In this document: piece by piece, positions 11,501-24,102 of the stretch | How positions within the stretch are numbered: position 1 is the stretch's first letter | Layout: each line of letters begins with the position of its first letter | Source: Nemertoderma westbladi | Lineage: Eukaryota > Xenacoelomorpha > Nemertodermatida > Nemertodermatidae | DNA: 64,000 nt | Direction: 5' to 3' | NCBI GenBank assembly: GCA_032718475.1 | Contig: JAUCBJ010006658.1 | Span: forward strand, 1 to 64,000 | Translations under genes and position numbers: made by a program | The notes under the pieces: model-generated | Database searches by the model: none | Told to the model about the DNA's origin: nothing | What the model saw: the letters and a program-made list of their open reading frames with translations, nothing else

Positions 11501-13380
11501 AATTTTAGGATCAGCTGTTATTTTGCAGTTTTGCGTCGATATGACCCTGCCTGCTGACAGAGTGTTGTATTTTAGTGCATTGAGAGTCCTACCCCCCTCC
11601 GCTCCCCCTATACAGCTATACACCATGCCCTGGAATATAGATAGTTTCTTTATTCAGGTTGAAGGTACCGGCGCAGTGGCGGTACTGGTACGGCTAATGT
11701 CGCGTTACGGCTAAATCTCCCAAAAAATAGTTGTAACGCGACAGTAGCCGTAACGCGACGACACCAAAGGTACCTGCCCCCCCCCCCCCCCCCCCCCCCA
11801 CCACCCGCCCAATATTTTTAGAAATCTTAATAATATTGCTTGAAATTTGAAACAGATATTTTTACCTCCCTTCCCTCCTCCTTAGTGGGTGAGGCATGAA
11901 AGGAATTTATTTTTGCTTTCATTCTTTAACTAGACAGCTAGAAGCGTTTAAAAAAAGGTATATCTCCGTCGATATTGCACCAGTTACAGCGCAGTTATTC
12001 TTCAACATCATACAGTCATAGTGATTTGTTGGTACTGTTAGAAAGCTGGCCATGCAAATGTGTAACACAATCAATCTGAATTTCGTTGAAATATAAGATT
12101 AACTACACACATCCATAGCTATCTTATCTCTGGTGCTGAGCTTTATTCCTCCTTAGTGCTACTAGCCCTCTAAATGATTAAGGTAATAATTGTTCCCAAT
12201 AGATAACGAGCCCATAGCTCTCCGGCCAAGGTAAACTTCTGTTAGTCAGTTAGTTACAGCCTTCGATAATGTATTAGTGACTTTGTGAACCTGGCTGCCT
12301 GGGTTGTCGTGGTTCAAGCCCATCAGCCATGGCCCGGCCAGCCCTGCACAATATACTCTATACTCTCTCTAGCTAGGCTGGCAATAAGGTACATTGGCCA
12401 GGCAACCGCCACCCAATCTCCACTCAGTCTTGTATGCTTGGTTACTACGATGGTTTGCTTTCTTGGTTGACTCCATGCTTTGCCTGTCTACTGTTTGAGT
12501 GCTCAGCTGTATGTGGTGGTTAATTATTATCTTTGCATAGCCGCACTGCAGCCTAGTGGTAATCGTAATGGCAATGGGATGAGTCACTGGCATTTTCAAT
12601 GGTCCTTACTACTTGTAGTCTTTCTTTAGGTGGACATGAGTATTGCTTGTGTTTTTATTCCCTATGGCCTAACCAATCCTTCCAGCCCTTTAAACCTTAC
12701 CCCATACCAAGCTCTAGTATGAAGGTAGATGTAGAATATAGATTTTTTTTACAGGAAGTGGTCACACAGACACAAGCAATAACCATTAAGCGCAATTTTT
12801 CCCCTGGAATTTTGACTTATGCAAGTATTGCAAGTATTCTGGGCGACTACGAGGCTGACCTCTCAGTATTTGTCGCCGTCGCCGTAACAACTAATTTAAT
12901 ACACAGTCGTATAAGCAGACAAATCACAATCACAAATCGTGTGAAATGCTATTCCGCCTCCCTATCCATCCGCAGCCTGGGAAACGGCCCCAAACAGCTG
13001 TTTAGTCTGCAAAGGGCCATCCCGCATTGTTAGCTGAAAAAACAAATAGTAAAAAAATGAACTAATATAAAATAACAATAGAAACAATAGAATAAATGGC
13101 CTGCAGCGAACTTTTTCTCAACGAATTTCAGATATTGTTACATATTTGGAATCCTTGCAAGGCAAGCTTTTTAATGATATGAAAAAAAATACGACTAATG
13201 TGAAGAATGTCCACGATACGGAGGAGGGTGCGATTTCGCAAAAGACACTTTTTTAAAACGCTTATAAAAAGAATTTAAAGGCAAAATCGAAAATTCCGGC
13301 TTCATGGGGTCATCGACGGTAAGTAGAACTAGTGGTGTTTCAAATTTCAAGCAATATGATAAAGATTTGTAGAAAAATCT
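11501..13380. other. No gene; poly-C tract at ~11778-11799
   Basis: A 22-base C run sits at about 11778. A 144-codon open frame at 12599-13033 has no recognisable domain and ordinary noncoding composition, so I do not call it. A G run of about 12 lies at 13381. Confidence 0.4.
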
Positions 13381-13524
13381 GGGGGGGGGGGGAGGTCCGT
13401 GTCATCAGAAAATGACACTATATTACGGGTCATGGTATACTGTACGATCTTTCACATGAAACCAACGAAAACTGGTAAAAGTTTCCGAGTCGTCAACTCC
13501 ATTCACACTTTTACTGGGCACTAT

Positions 13525-14886
13525 TTCAAACGAAAGAAGGGCAACCTAACACTCTATGGTTCTTTTCGGGGAATCTCATTGATCTCGATTGCTACAAAGC
13601 TATACAATAGAATTATATTAAATCGCATCAGGGATCCCATTGAGAGACTGCTCCGTGGAAATCAGAAGGGGTTCCGTAAAGGTCGTGGGACCATGGAGCC
13701 CATTTTGGCACTTAGAAGGATAATTGAAGAGTTATCAAAAAAGAAAGACAGGCATCTGGCTGTTATCTTTGTTGACTTCTTCAAGGCCTTTGATTCAGTC
13801 TCTCGCTCACGTATGTTCAGCATACTTTCATTATATGGGATTCCTGATGAAATTATTGCAGCAATCAGATCAGTATACGATGGTTCGACAACATTTGTGT
13901 CTACTGTCACACTTGCACCATTCTTGTTCATAATTTTTGTTGACTATGTTCTACGCATGTCCTTAGATCATCATAATGATGATGGGGTGATGATAACTCC
14001 ACCTACTGGCTCCAGAAGTCGAGGAAATCCTGCCAAGTACCTAACTGATCTAGACTTTGCTGATGACTTAGGAGTACTCTCAGAATCACTAGAGGGAGCC
14101 CAACGGCTCCTCAGCTCATTAGAACATGCTGCTTCTAGTGTTGGTCTTTTTATTAACTCCAGAAAGACCACAATTTTGACAGTTAACTTTGAAAGTCCTC
14201 AGCAAGTCTCTGATCGGATGACCATAAGCTCAAAAGATGGTATGCTTGAGCATGTGGATGACTTCTGTTACCTGGGATCATGGATCCGGAAGTCAGGTGA
14301 GGACCTTCGAATACGTAAGGGAAAGGCATAGCGCATGGGCAGCCTTGAATAGGCTTTCCAGGATTTGGAAGTCACCGAGAATTAATCCCACACTTAAGGT
14401 CCGATTATTTAGAGCAGCAGTAGTTCCAGTACTCCTCTATGGGAGTCCATGCTGGGCTCTAACTGCTGAGGACACCAAATCTCTGGATGGCACATTCACA
14501 AGAATGCTACGCCGGGTTCATTGTGTCAAGTACAATGCACACATCTCCAACCAGACACTATATAACATTGGAGGTGTCTCATTGGTTCCCCCAAGCTTGA
14601 CACTAGAACAAAATCGCCTCCGCTTTGCAGGACATTGCTTTCGCCGTGAGGACCAGCCAGTGCATAATCTTGTACTTTGGCAGCCTCATGGAGTGAATAA
14701 GCATGGTGGACAGCCCATGACTTTCTTGAGACTCATCTTAAAGGACACTGGCCTTGAAAATGCGGATGATCTAGCAAATGTCATGGGTGATAGGGAGTTG
14801 TGGCTGTGCAATTTTGTCGATAAGCCGGCACAGCATTCTTAAAAATGCAGCTGCAATGCAGCATGCCGATCCTAGTAGTAGTAGTA
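13525..14886 (+). pseudogene. RTE-like LINE reverse transcriptase, 5'-truncated, with (TAG)n tail
   Basis: This is the best copy of the family. Recognisable RT segments are KKGNLTLYGSFRGISLISI, NQKGFRKGRGTMEPI, VIFVDFFKAFDSVSRSRM, LAPFLFIIFVDY, DLDFADDLGVLSE (catalytic FADD), INSRKTTILTV and FCYLGSWI, then the C-terminal region with LLYGSPCWALT, TRMLRRVHCVKYNAH, RLRFAGHCFRRE and MGDRELW. About 25 residues around the G-x-LQGD motif are missing (STV runs straight into TLAPFLF). An insertion near 14325 ('tagcgca') shifts the frame and creates a stop. After the stop at 14842 a 30-base 3' UTR leads to GCCGATC and CTAGTAGTAGTAGTA (14872-14886). The element lacks its endonuclease. It is dead. Confidence 0.88.
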
Positions 14887-16620
14887 TTTCAAACGAGCTG
14901 AGTTTTTAATAAACTCAAAATTATTATTAATAAGGAATTATTTCAATTTTCAACACACAAAAAAATCATACTATCGTTATACCACAGTAACAGTTTAAAG
15001 GGAAGTGTATTTTGTGTAATTTATAACTTCCGAAAGGTGCTGAAAAGCGATTGGGACAAAGGTAAAACTGCTAGTCACATTGCGGTGTAGTGTAATAATA
15101 TTTGGCGGCAACACACACTAATATTACTTTGATTACTTTAATGTATATTTCAAAGAATTTATCATGCATGCATCTTGCTTCTCTAATGTGCGGCGGGCCT
15201 TAGATAGCAAAAATACAGTAATAGTAAAGAAAATATTTTCTCCAGAAGTAATATCATTAATGGTAGTTAGAAATATTACTGATAAATCCACTTGCTGTCA
15301 GTTTAATACATATTTAGTGACTTTTCCTCACAACTACTGTACTCGCAATCAGTATGATATTGGTTGCATATGGCAATTACAAACTAACATTCGAATGGGT
15401 TTTATAGTGTCATATTACAACCTATTTTTCCATAATTATTTCTATATTGTAATAAATAATATTTCAATTTTCAAATAATAATGTGGCCCATTTAATGAAT
15501 AAACTATTATTCGCTGCGCTGCTGTGTGTTGCCAATATAACAATAGGGCTGCCTATACACAATTTTAAGGTAGTGAGGGAAAAAACACTGTCCCACAAAT
15601 GGCCCTCTTTTCAACACAAAGTGTTTGTCGGCATCGGCATCTGTGTCTGCACCTCTGTCGGCACTTGTATTGGCAGCTCTTAGCCTCTGTCGGGATCTGT
15701 GTAAGCACCTCTTTCGGTACCTGTGTCATCAGAACGACTACGCCCACCAGAACCACGCAGTAACTGCAACTGGCAAAGACTGCCCTGGCTATGTATCAAT
15801 AAACAATAAGTGATAAGTACTGTACCTACCGTCAACTGGGTTTATATACAACAGTCAATAAGTCTGTCTACACTCTGCATGAATCTCAAGGGATACAGAA
15901 TACTATATTTCAGCGTTTCTCTAAAATATTTAATATTGCAATCACTGTGTTCAAATATTCGCATCGCAACTATGCATCAATCTGGCACACACGCATAAAA
16001 ATATTTTTACAGAGGTTTTTTGCTATTCAGCCCAGCCAAGCAAGAAGCAACTTAAGCAAGGCCATCTACGAAAGGCAATATGTGATTATATTGATGTAGA
16101 TATATAAACCGCCACTAATAGAGACCAAAGGCCAACTAGTCCATGTCCAAGAATTAATTTAGGGAGCCAGCCCATCCTTCCTTCGTATACATACACTGAT
16201 ACAGTTATGGTACCAGTCACCAGTACTGTATAAGTTAAGGAAACCCCAGGCTCAGCCACAGGCCACAGAGCTGGAGGGCAGGAGGAGGCCTTTACATAGA
16301 TTAATTACACTGTGGCTCTGGCACACAAACCCAACTACAGAACTATTGTATTATCCACAGGGCAAGCCCGAGTTAGCAAGAAGTCAATATTTGGTTATTA
16401 GTAATACCTACTTACTGGACACTGGGCAGTTGCTAGCTAGCCTGGCTTGGGCCTGTGCGTGTCTCTGCTGCTCTGTCTGTGCTACTGTGCATGCACCTCC
16501 CATCCCCCAGCCACCGCACCAGCCTGCCTAACTAAATGAATTCATAGACTTTCCTGTCACTCATCCCAGTTGTTGAGCTACCTCAAAGCCAGGCCGCCTT
16601 TACACTATTATTCCTACCTA
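14887..16620. other. No gene seen
   Basis: Open frames at 15164-15478 and 15483-15683 have no known domain. Within 15625-15720 there is a loose repeat of 'GTCGGCA-CTGTGT-GCACCTCT' type. I see nothing else to annotate. Confidence 0.4.
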
Positions 16621-16624
16621 CGAA

Positions 16625-16897
16625 AACTACTGTGCAGCGAAATCTCGCTGTAAATTGTTTTTGTTGTGTTTATTCGAAAACGCAACATGCAAACAAAACG
16701 TCCAACATACAAATAACGTAGTTTTTTACAGGCTTTCTGATGGTGTAATTTTTGTACTGCAATAGTTTTTGTATCATATGCATATTTTTATTTTAAATTT
16801 TGAAAGGGATTTGTTAGTGATATTTTTAATTTGTGCAGCGAGATTTGGTTGCACGTGCAGCGAAATCTCGCTGAGAATACCCAACTGCAGTCTATCA
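16625..16897. repeat. Dispersed element with CAGCGAAATCTCGCTG palindromes
   Basis: The 16-base near-palindrome CAGCGAAATCTCGCTG occurs at ~16636 and again at ~16857, with a related CAGCGAGATTTGGTTG at ~16837. The right end (through AGAATACCCAACTG) is the reverse complement of the repeat at ~9078. The two ends are in opposite orientation, which fits a small inverted-repeat (MITE-like) element. Confidence 0.55.
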
Positions 16898-17049
16898 TTG
16901 CCAGTGCTGCAGTGCTCCACCGGCTACGCCGGCGCAGCACATATCACATATCTGCGCCGACCCTTCCGGCTCATTGCCCGGCGTAGCACATTTCTGCGCC
17001 AGCTCCCGGCGCAAGTTCTAGTGCTTCGCCGAAAGTGTTCGGCGTACAT

Positions 17050-17565
17050 GTAAAACTTTTCAATAGCAGAATAGGGCCGGTAGGCCTAATTCGTAGGACC
17101 GGTGCTATCCAGCTATCTGGCTATACTGCTATAGCTGTATAGCTATAGGCCTACTGCAGTAAGCCACTCCCGGTGCAAGATTTTTCATCCGGCAGGGATT
17201 TGTACTCTCTACTGCAGTAGCCTACTGCAGTACTGGCACTGCCTGACTGACACACTGACAGTCCGTGACTTATTCGTTATTCTAGGCCTACTGCAGTACT
17301 GTCACCTACTGGCAGGGGCAGATTGCTGGATTGGACTGGCTACTGACTGACAGTGCAGTGTAGGTGCAGCTGCAGCTGTGGTAGGCCTACCGCACTAGCG
17401 TACTGCGGTAGGCCTAGGCAACTACTGCTGACTAGAATCACCATACTGCCATAACTGATAAACTGAGGTGTTGACTCCCTACTACTGCAGTACTGTCTGA
17501 CTACTGGCCTACTACTGTCTGACTGTACTAGGCACAGTACCTCCCTCGTACCGGTACTTCTTAAA
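17050..17565. repeat. Region dense in ACTGCAGT / TAGGCCTA palindromes
   Basis: Over ~500 bases CTGCAG, AGGCCT and ACTG words recur irregularly (for example CTACTGCAGTA many times). There is no fixed period, so it is a degenerate simple-sequence region rather than a clean tandem array. Confidence 0.55.
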
Positions 17566-18665
17566 ATAAAGGCGCTCAAATGATTGACCAATAGAATTGA
17601 AGTTTTACAAATAATAGTGTATAGGGATAGGGAATAGGCCCTACACGTTTCTCATCGCCTAAATAACTTATCAATAATAATCATCACCAATGATAAACTA
17701 GTTTATAACCAAATTAACTCACTCTATACTCTGATACTGCTACACCAGAATAACTTATAGGGCCTAGTATCATCTGAATAACTTACTCTACAACTATAAC
17801 ATTATATAGGTACAGTAACTACTCCTACAACCTAAACGTGGCAAGTATCAATAATAACGCACAGGTTACAGTAGTTGCAGACCAAACCCTAATTAAAACT
17901 ATCATTAACACTAAGTCGTAATATCTAATTAATTTAAAGGACTATTTTCATTGTCGGTACGATGGCATTAATAATGTCCATTAAAATTCCACTAAATTTG
18001 TAGATATGCTTTAGGGTTACTGGGTTAGGGTTAAATGACAGTTTTACTTAACGTTTGGTTCTAATCAACTAACTGTACCGGTAGCAAAAATCGAATCCTA
18101 ACAGAAAACTAAACCAACGCCTATTCAGGCGTATCCATATCCGGTACCTAAACGTAAATTAAGATTATGTTAGTGAGAAAAAAGTCCAGTTGGTGAAAAT
18201 GAAGAACAATTTGTGATAAACAAGTCACTTTACAAAATATTTGGATTTGGTGAAAAAAGAAGTCAATTAATGTTGGAGAAAAATACGTAGTCGCAGTAAA
18301 GCTTGCGCTTGCACCATATGTAGAACATTTAGCCTTTGATTGTTAAAAAGTGTATGGATGTTAATTGACAAAGTATCTTTTTAAATTAACAAAGTTGATT
18401 TATTCAAATAGATAGTCGTATTCACAAGATACTTGTTTAAAACTATTTGATAAGATAAAACTAAATAATATGACAAAATATCCTAAATAAATTGACAAAA
18501 TAATCTAATCGTTCCAGTTGACTAATTCTATCTCAACAAATCAACAAGATTTTTTCTAAGAGTGTACCTACTTGTATTGCATGCATATATGTTCTTTAGG
18601 TAAGTAGATGCATTTACTAATATGGTGAATAATATAATAATAGTGTGAATACAGTAAACACGTTC
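17566..18665. other. No gene seen
   Basis: AT-rich sequence with stops in all frames; nothing recognised. Confidence 0.4.
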
Positions 18666-19267
18666 GCGGGGACTTCGCGCAGCACGTAGTCGGCAAGCCT
18701 TGGCATACGGTTCATATAGAGCAAATGGGGCATGTCTAGTTTGGACCCAATATCCCATGCTATAAATGTATTCATTCGATATACAATCATATGTTAATCC
18801 GCTAGGTGGTGTCAAATTGTTATTCTGCAATTTCGTACTTACCAGTGCAGCACTGTACAGCAGTACCGTACCGGTAGGCCTATGTCATTACTTCTGAGTC
18901 TCTAGCGGATCCCCAATTAAATGTCTTAACTTTTCAATTTCGTAAAAGATAGAGTTCATGATTCTCTACAGGCCACCAAAATTTCAGCTCAGGAAAATGA
19001 GGCCTTCCCGAGAAATTTAACATTTTCTAAAAACCACATAATCTGTCGTAGCTGACGTCAGACTGCATTATTTTTCACCAAACTTTACAAACTTTCTAAA
19101 CTTTCTCTCTACTACTTACCTACTAAGTTTGGTTCAATTCCGAACCAGCGATGCAGAGAAATTCGCGTTCAAACATTTACCAGACAGACAGACAGACAGA
19201 CGGACATGCCCCATTTGCCCTATATGAACCGTATGCCAAGGCTCGCCGACTACGTGTCTCGCCCCAC
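18666..19267. mobile_element. Inverted-repeat (foldback/MITE-like) element, GTGGGG...CCCCAC family
   Basis: The left end reads GGGGACTTCGCGCAGCACG. From there ~55 bases (18686-18740, ending near GGGGCATGTC) are the reverse complement of 19198-19255 at the right end, with only a few mismatches. The right end finishes CTCGCCCCAC after a (GACA)n microsatellite. The internal part has no coding capacity. The same end sequences occur at 22079-23702 and 48481-48986, and 3' halves at ~26540-26660 and ~39650-39780, so this is a non-autonomous family. Confidence 0.75.
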
Positions 19268-19782
19268 ATTATACTGTAATATGCAACTTTACTCAAATCC
19301 TATAATATAATAATACACAATAAGATGGCAGTGTGAGTCAGAATAATACTGACAAATATAGTGTAAGTAACCAATCAGAAGCAATATATTATAACACCAT
19401 AGGCAGGTATTGTGTTGTTGGGCAGTGTGTCTACTGTAATATCCATCCACATGGGGAATGTATCATGGCGTCTGTCTGGCACATTGTAGAACTACAATAT
19501 GAACGTTATTTCACTTAAAAATAACGTTGAAAATTAACGTTTATAATTAAACTCGGAATTAACGTTGCTATCGAACGTCATCACACATTGAGAGATCAAT
19601 GAAAATTAACGTTCGAATTTTACGCTGAATTAACGATTATGATTGGTTTATTTTAAACATGTAATTTTTCTAGCATAGTGGAACGTTAATCAAACGTTGA
19701 ACAATATGTTATTTATTCATGTGATTTTCCAACTTAATCCACACCTATATTAACGTAAATTTGACGTACCATGTTTGCAGGG
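19268..19782. repeat. AACGTT-rich degenerate repeat
   Basis: From ~19500 on, AACGTT and TTAACG occur about every 20-40 bases in an AT-rich background. This is a decayed relative of the ~100-bp tandem unit described at 35482-35785. Confidence 0.5.
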
Positions 19783-19976
19783 TAAATCACTAAACCCAAA
19801 CGTAAAAATTACGTTGGATTTTAACATAGATTTTAACGTTATTTTGAAACGTCTGACATTGGTTAAATAGAAACATTTTTGTATAGAAAATTTTAATGTA
19901 CAGTAATTTAGTCACGTTAATATTTATTACACCAGGTCCATTCAGTGTCATGCAACTATCACTCAAGATGTACCTT

Positions 19977-20555
19977 GGGGTCTTACTTTTGTACCTGGGA
20001 GGGGGGGGGGCGGGGTCTTACTTTTTTACCTGGGGGGGGGGGGGGGGGGGCTCTTCCTTTTGTACTAGGGGGTCTTACTTTTGTTCCTGAGGAGTCTTAC
20101 TTTTGTACTTGGAGGGGTCATACTTTTGTACCAGGGGGGTCTTACTTTTGTACCAGGAGGGGTCATACTTTTGTACCAGGGGGGTTTTACTTTTCTACCA
20201 GGGGGACTTAATTTTGTACCTGGGGGTCTTACACTACTTTTGTACCTGGGGTGTCTTACATTTGTTATTTGTACCTGAGGGGGGGGGGTCTTACTTTTGT
20301 ACCAGGGGGGTCTTACTTTTGTACCTGGAGGGGTCATACTTTTGTACCTGTGAGGTCTTACTTTTGTACCTGGAGGGTTCATACTTTTGTACCAAGGGGG
20401 GTCTTACTTTTGTATCTGGGAGGTCTTACTTTTGTACTTGGAAGGGTCATTCATTTGTACCATGGGGGTCTTACTTTTGTACCTGGAGAAGTCTTACTTT
20501 CGTACCATGGGGATTACTTTTGTACCAGGACGGGGAAGGGGGGGTCTTACTTTTG
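19977..20555 (+). repeat. Minisatellite A, unit ~22 bp (GGGGTCTTACTTTTGTACC)
   Basis: About 25 copies of a 21-25 base unit with the core CTTACTTTTGTACC and a G-rich spacer. Two G runs near 20000 and 20045 are long homopolymers. Open frames in every register (VLLLYQGG, YFCTRG, TFVPGG) are translations of the repeat and not genes. The matching array in copy B is 35894-36482. Confidence 0.93.
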
Positions 20556-20785
20556 TGGGGTCTTTGGTCTTAAGGTGTTGGTTATTAGGTCTTTAATTTG
20601 TACTCCCATAACATAACTACTGTAACTGCAATATTAATTGCATGTTACAAGTTCTTCAATATATTATTATGATGTGCAATATTATTGAATTTATAACGAT
20701 GCAATATTAAATATTTTCGTTTTCGAAACATATCTAAAATATCTGCTGTAAATCAATCCTGTCTATCCACAATATTACTGTACAA

Positions 20786-21447
20786 TTCTGCGTTCACTCT
20801 TATAACACCTTTAGACGAGATAGACCTGAACGCGATGGAGGTGGTATAGTCATATATGTGCATGATAGACTGAACTTCATCGAGCTCGAGTCATCGAAGT
20901 CCACACAGTCCGAGATGTTATTTGGAGAATTATTTCTCCCAGATACCAAGCCTTTGCTTATTGGAGCGGTTTACAGGCCTGAGGCAGACACACTGCTGTT
21001 TGAGAACCTAGAAACATGTCTAGATTTCTCAAGATATAATGAAGTTATTATAATGGGCGACACTAACATTGACATGACTCCTGTTGTAAATTCTAAAACA
21101 ATGTCACTCAATAAATATCCATTAACTACCCCCGATATCGATACTGAGCTAAAGAAACTACTGTCATTCACAGGCTCTCCCATGGAATGAACCAACTCAT
21201 AATGGAACCAACCCGCGTCACATCGAATACGGCAACCATCATCAATCATGTGTTTGTTTCAAACTGCAGCATGATCAATAACTACGGTGTAGTCAAAGAG
21301 AAAATAAGTGATCACTACATGGTCTATGCAACTCGTAAAAGAAGGAAACTACTGCCTAGTACACCTATATCCACAAAATGTAGAGCCTACTGTATAAAGC
21401 ATACTCACAGGATAAACTTGTCGCTGAACTACACTAGTTTAATGTGA
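20786..21447 (+). pseudogene. LINE endonuclease relic (copy A)
   Basis: The frame carries RRDRPERDGGGIVIYV, then LLIGAVYRPEADTLLFENLE, VIIMGDTNIDM and, after a frameshift at the ATGGAATGA near 21187, LIMEPTRVTSNTATIINHVF and EKISDHYMVYATRKRR. These are the GG-IYV, VYRPP, GDFNID, P-TR--S-IDHI and SDH motifs of a LINE-type endonuclease. The frameshift is shared with copy B, so the gene was already dead before the duplication. No reverse transcriptase follows. Confidence 0.8.
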
Positions 21448-21494
21448 TTCCATAAAACAGATAACGAAGATAAAGAAGAGGAAATTAAACTTTC

Positions 21495-21925
21495 ACAGCA
21501 ATGGCCCTCTCTACACGCTGGATTTCGATGGGCATGATAAATTTTGTGGCTATCAGAATATTACTTTTCCGCTAGGTAGGCCTATGTACGGATGTTTAGA
21601 TACATTTTCGAGGAAAACCCTATTGTGTAGAGTTATTTATTCCAACTCCAATCCCCATGTTGTTGGGAATTTATATTTTAAGGCCTTCCGGTTTTCGTCC
21701 GTTTCGACAGAGGTACGGAAACGGGAAAAGCTGCCACATTACATGCAGCTTTATTATCATCAGAGTTGGTATTTTCGACGATCCAACTGATGGCGTAATT
21801 TACGGCCCATCCACAAATAATAAAATTGAAAGATGGTGGAGAGAATTAACGGAGCGATTGGAGCCTGTTTTCAAGGTGCAACTGAATGATCTATTACGCT
21901 GAAACCTCTACGACCACCTCCGATA
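21495..21925 (+). pseudogene. Integrase-core (rve-like) relic, copy A
   Basis: Pieces in different frames read YGCLDTFSRKTLLCRVIYSN, SNPHVVGNLYFKAF, then FDDPTDGVIYGPSTNNKIER and WWRELTERLEPVFKVQLNDL. They resemble the integrase-core proteins found in many invertebrates, in which an IDGFSR segment, a later DNGTEN segment and a (S)TNNQRIERWWRELR segment carry the catalytic D-D-E. The central DNGTEN part is lost. Compared with copy B there is an additional G in the GATGGGCATGA near 21532. It is unclear whether this was a transposase or a domesticated gene. Confidence 0.7.
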
Positions 21926-22070
21926 AACTGATTATACATATATTTTAATTAAATTAATTTATAATTATTAATTATTAGTTTATTAGTATTATATTATATG
22001 CGTTAATCCATAGTTCAATAAACAGTACTAGATCCAGCATCCATCGGTATCCATCTGTACTAAAACAGCT
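21926..22070. other. AT-rich spacer of copy A
   Basis: No gene. Homologous to copy B, which has ~50 additional bases here (37925-37975), partly a local duplication of 'atagttcaata'. Confidence 0.6.
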
Positions 22071-23706
22071 ATACACGGTCGTGGGGCCTTCGCGCAGCAC
22101 GAGGCCCAGTTATGAGATACAAATTAAAATTGTGCGACTGTATCACAAAATCAGGTTATGAGATATTAACCCACACCTCCAATTAATCAAAGAAAGGGGG
22201 ACAGTACGTGTTCACCCCTTTTAATCTGCACCCCCCCCCCCCCCCTCCCCCCACCCACCAATACATAACCGCGACATCTACCACCCACGGAAGGGTAGCA
22301 CGAACTTATTTCCAATCGCACGTTAAATATGCAAAGCCAGGTGGTTTATAGGAATATAATAAACGCAGTACTCGTTTTCATTATAAGCCTCTTTGCGTTC
22401 GTCCTGTTTTGTATTTAAATATATTTCTTAAACGCAGGCTAGGACGATCTTTATAATAATAATAACTAGGGATGCGATCAATATGTGAAGCCAGGTGGTT
22501 TATATAACAATTTAGTCAACGCAGTACTCGTCTTCATTATATGCCTCGTTGCGCTCGTCGCTTGTCCTGTTTTGTCATAAAATATTTTTCCTAAACGCAG
22601 ACTGACGATCTTTATACAGTTATAAGTATGCGAAGTTTCGAAACTGTGCGAGTAACTGTTGATACATCTATGTGGAGATGTGTGATATGTGGAGATGTGT
22701 GATACAACGCCAACGCATCTTATGCCGATGTAGTAATATGGGTATTGAAATAATATTAAATCAATGTACACTCTTAAAGCTGCAGCGAAAAAATGTAGCT
22801 AATTTCCTAGGTTACATATAAAATAATAATATTATTTTTAAGAACATTAATTTTACTACTTTGCAAAAATTCAATTAAAAAATAACCAGACATATACATT
22901 GTGGAATAAACTATTTCAGAAGCCTACACAACAGCCATGCCATGGATTGTATTTATGTTATTATATCAGTCATTTACCTGAGATAGCAATACAACACTTA
23001 TAGTAGAGTCAATACAGGAAGGATGTTGGATTTCAAGAATGATGTCTGGGCTGGAATAGCAATACTGGTTGCCTATTACAGTACAATTCCTCTCTGGTTA
23101 GTCTACAGCCACAACTCCAAGCCAGCTAGCTCCACACCAGCAGAGACTTGACCAATAATCATTCCCAGCAAATAGCTGCCTTACACACACATCCTTCCAT
23201 CGTACCAGCATGTTAGCCAATAAATGAGCAGTATTTAATGAAAATCAATTTTTTATGACGTTTTAATTACTTTAGATCAATTAAAGACACAATTAATAAA
23301 GCAAATCACTTGAACTAATTAAAAATTATAATAGAATGGCGTATGTGGATTACATCTGTATAATTTTTAAGTATAATTATTTAAATCTTATACTGTAAAA
23401 CAATTAATTTCCTTTAAAAGGCAGGTTGAAAATGGTGTTTTTACCGTAATCAACTTAATTAACTAATTAACTGCTATTATCTTAGCTTCTCGAAGGCCAC
23501 ACGGAAATTCTACTTGGAAAATTTCTAAACTTTTGCCAAACAACATGTGTACCAAGTTTGGATAGATTTCATCAAAGATTGGCTGAGTTATTAACGTTTA
23601 AAATTGGACGCGACAGAACGACAGAACGACAGAACGACAGAACGACAGGTTGATTAATGGTACCACTACGCTAAGGCTCACTCACTTCGTGGCTCGCCCC
23701 ACAGTA
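22071..23706. mobile_element. GTGGGG...CCCCAC family insertion in copy A (1.6 kb)
   Basis: The left end has GTGGGGCCTTCGCGCAGCACG at 22081 and the right end GTGGCTCGCCCCAC ending at 23702, preceded by a (GACAGAAC)n microsatellite. Copy B has nothing here: its sequence runs from AAAACAGCT directly to ACAGTAATTATGGC near 38018-38025. The ends look like 'tatacac' and 'agtata', so a TA target is possible. There is no open frame longer than about 100 codons. Internal content includes a 153-bp tandem duplication and poly-C near 22229. Confidence 0.8.
22328..22635. repeat. Tandem duplication, ~153-bp unit
   Basis: Two adjacent units begin ATATGCAAAGCCAGGTGG (22328) and ATATGTGAAGCCAGGTGG (22481) and both end in GACGATCTTTATA. 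They share CAACGCAGTACTCGT and CCTAAACGCAG-type words and are perhaps 85 percent alike by eye. Confidence 0.8.
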
Positions 23707-23892
23707 TAATTATGGCAAGTATGCACCCGAGGGCAGGGTTGGGCGCTACGCTACTCCTATCCCAAGATTTGCTCCCAGTAATTTAACTCATTTTATCGAC
23801 CCCAGTAGATTGAAAGTCTGAGTGGACCCTGGCGGGGCTTAACCCAAAAACAATAGAGCTACCCCGCCTAAAACGGAAAAAACGGGAAAAAC

Positions 23893-24050
23893 GTTAAAAC
23901 AGATAAACATTGTGTTAAAACAGATAAACATTGTGTTAAAACAGATAAACATTGTGTTAAAACAGATAAAACATTGTGTTAAAACAGATAAAATTGTGTT
24001 AAAACAGATAAAACATTGTTTTAAAACCGATAAATATCAAATTAGTAAAA
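23893..24050 (+). repeat. 21-bp tandem repeat in copy A (7 units)
   Basis: TTAAAACAGATAAACATTGTG is repeated with small length variants, seven units, the last one degenerate. Copy B has five units at 38204-38310. Confidence 0.92.
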
Positions 24051-24102
24051 AGAACTAATAATAAAACTTTTAATATCAATATCAATTAATTCTATGAGAC
24101 TC

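Noticed and set aside
11024-11714. ORFs encoding GNCPRG / AIVQG repeats
   Set aside because: Minisatellite translation on both strands with no domain.
12599-13033. 144-codon ORF
   Set aside because: No domain, low-information composition, no neighbouring exon signals.
15483-15683. Short ORF with a signal-peptide-like start (LLFAALLCVANITIG)
   Set aside because: Only 66 codons with no ATG supported, no homology, and the rest falls in a degenerate simple repeat.
19945-20616. ORFs encoding GGSYFCT/LLLYQG repeats
   Set aside because: They are frames of a 22-base minisatellite and recur in every register.
23585-23650. Possible CRISPR-like short repeats (GACAGAAC)n
   Set aside because: No spacers; a simple microsatellite near the end of a hairpin element.
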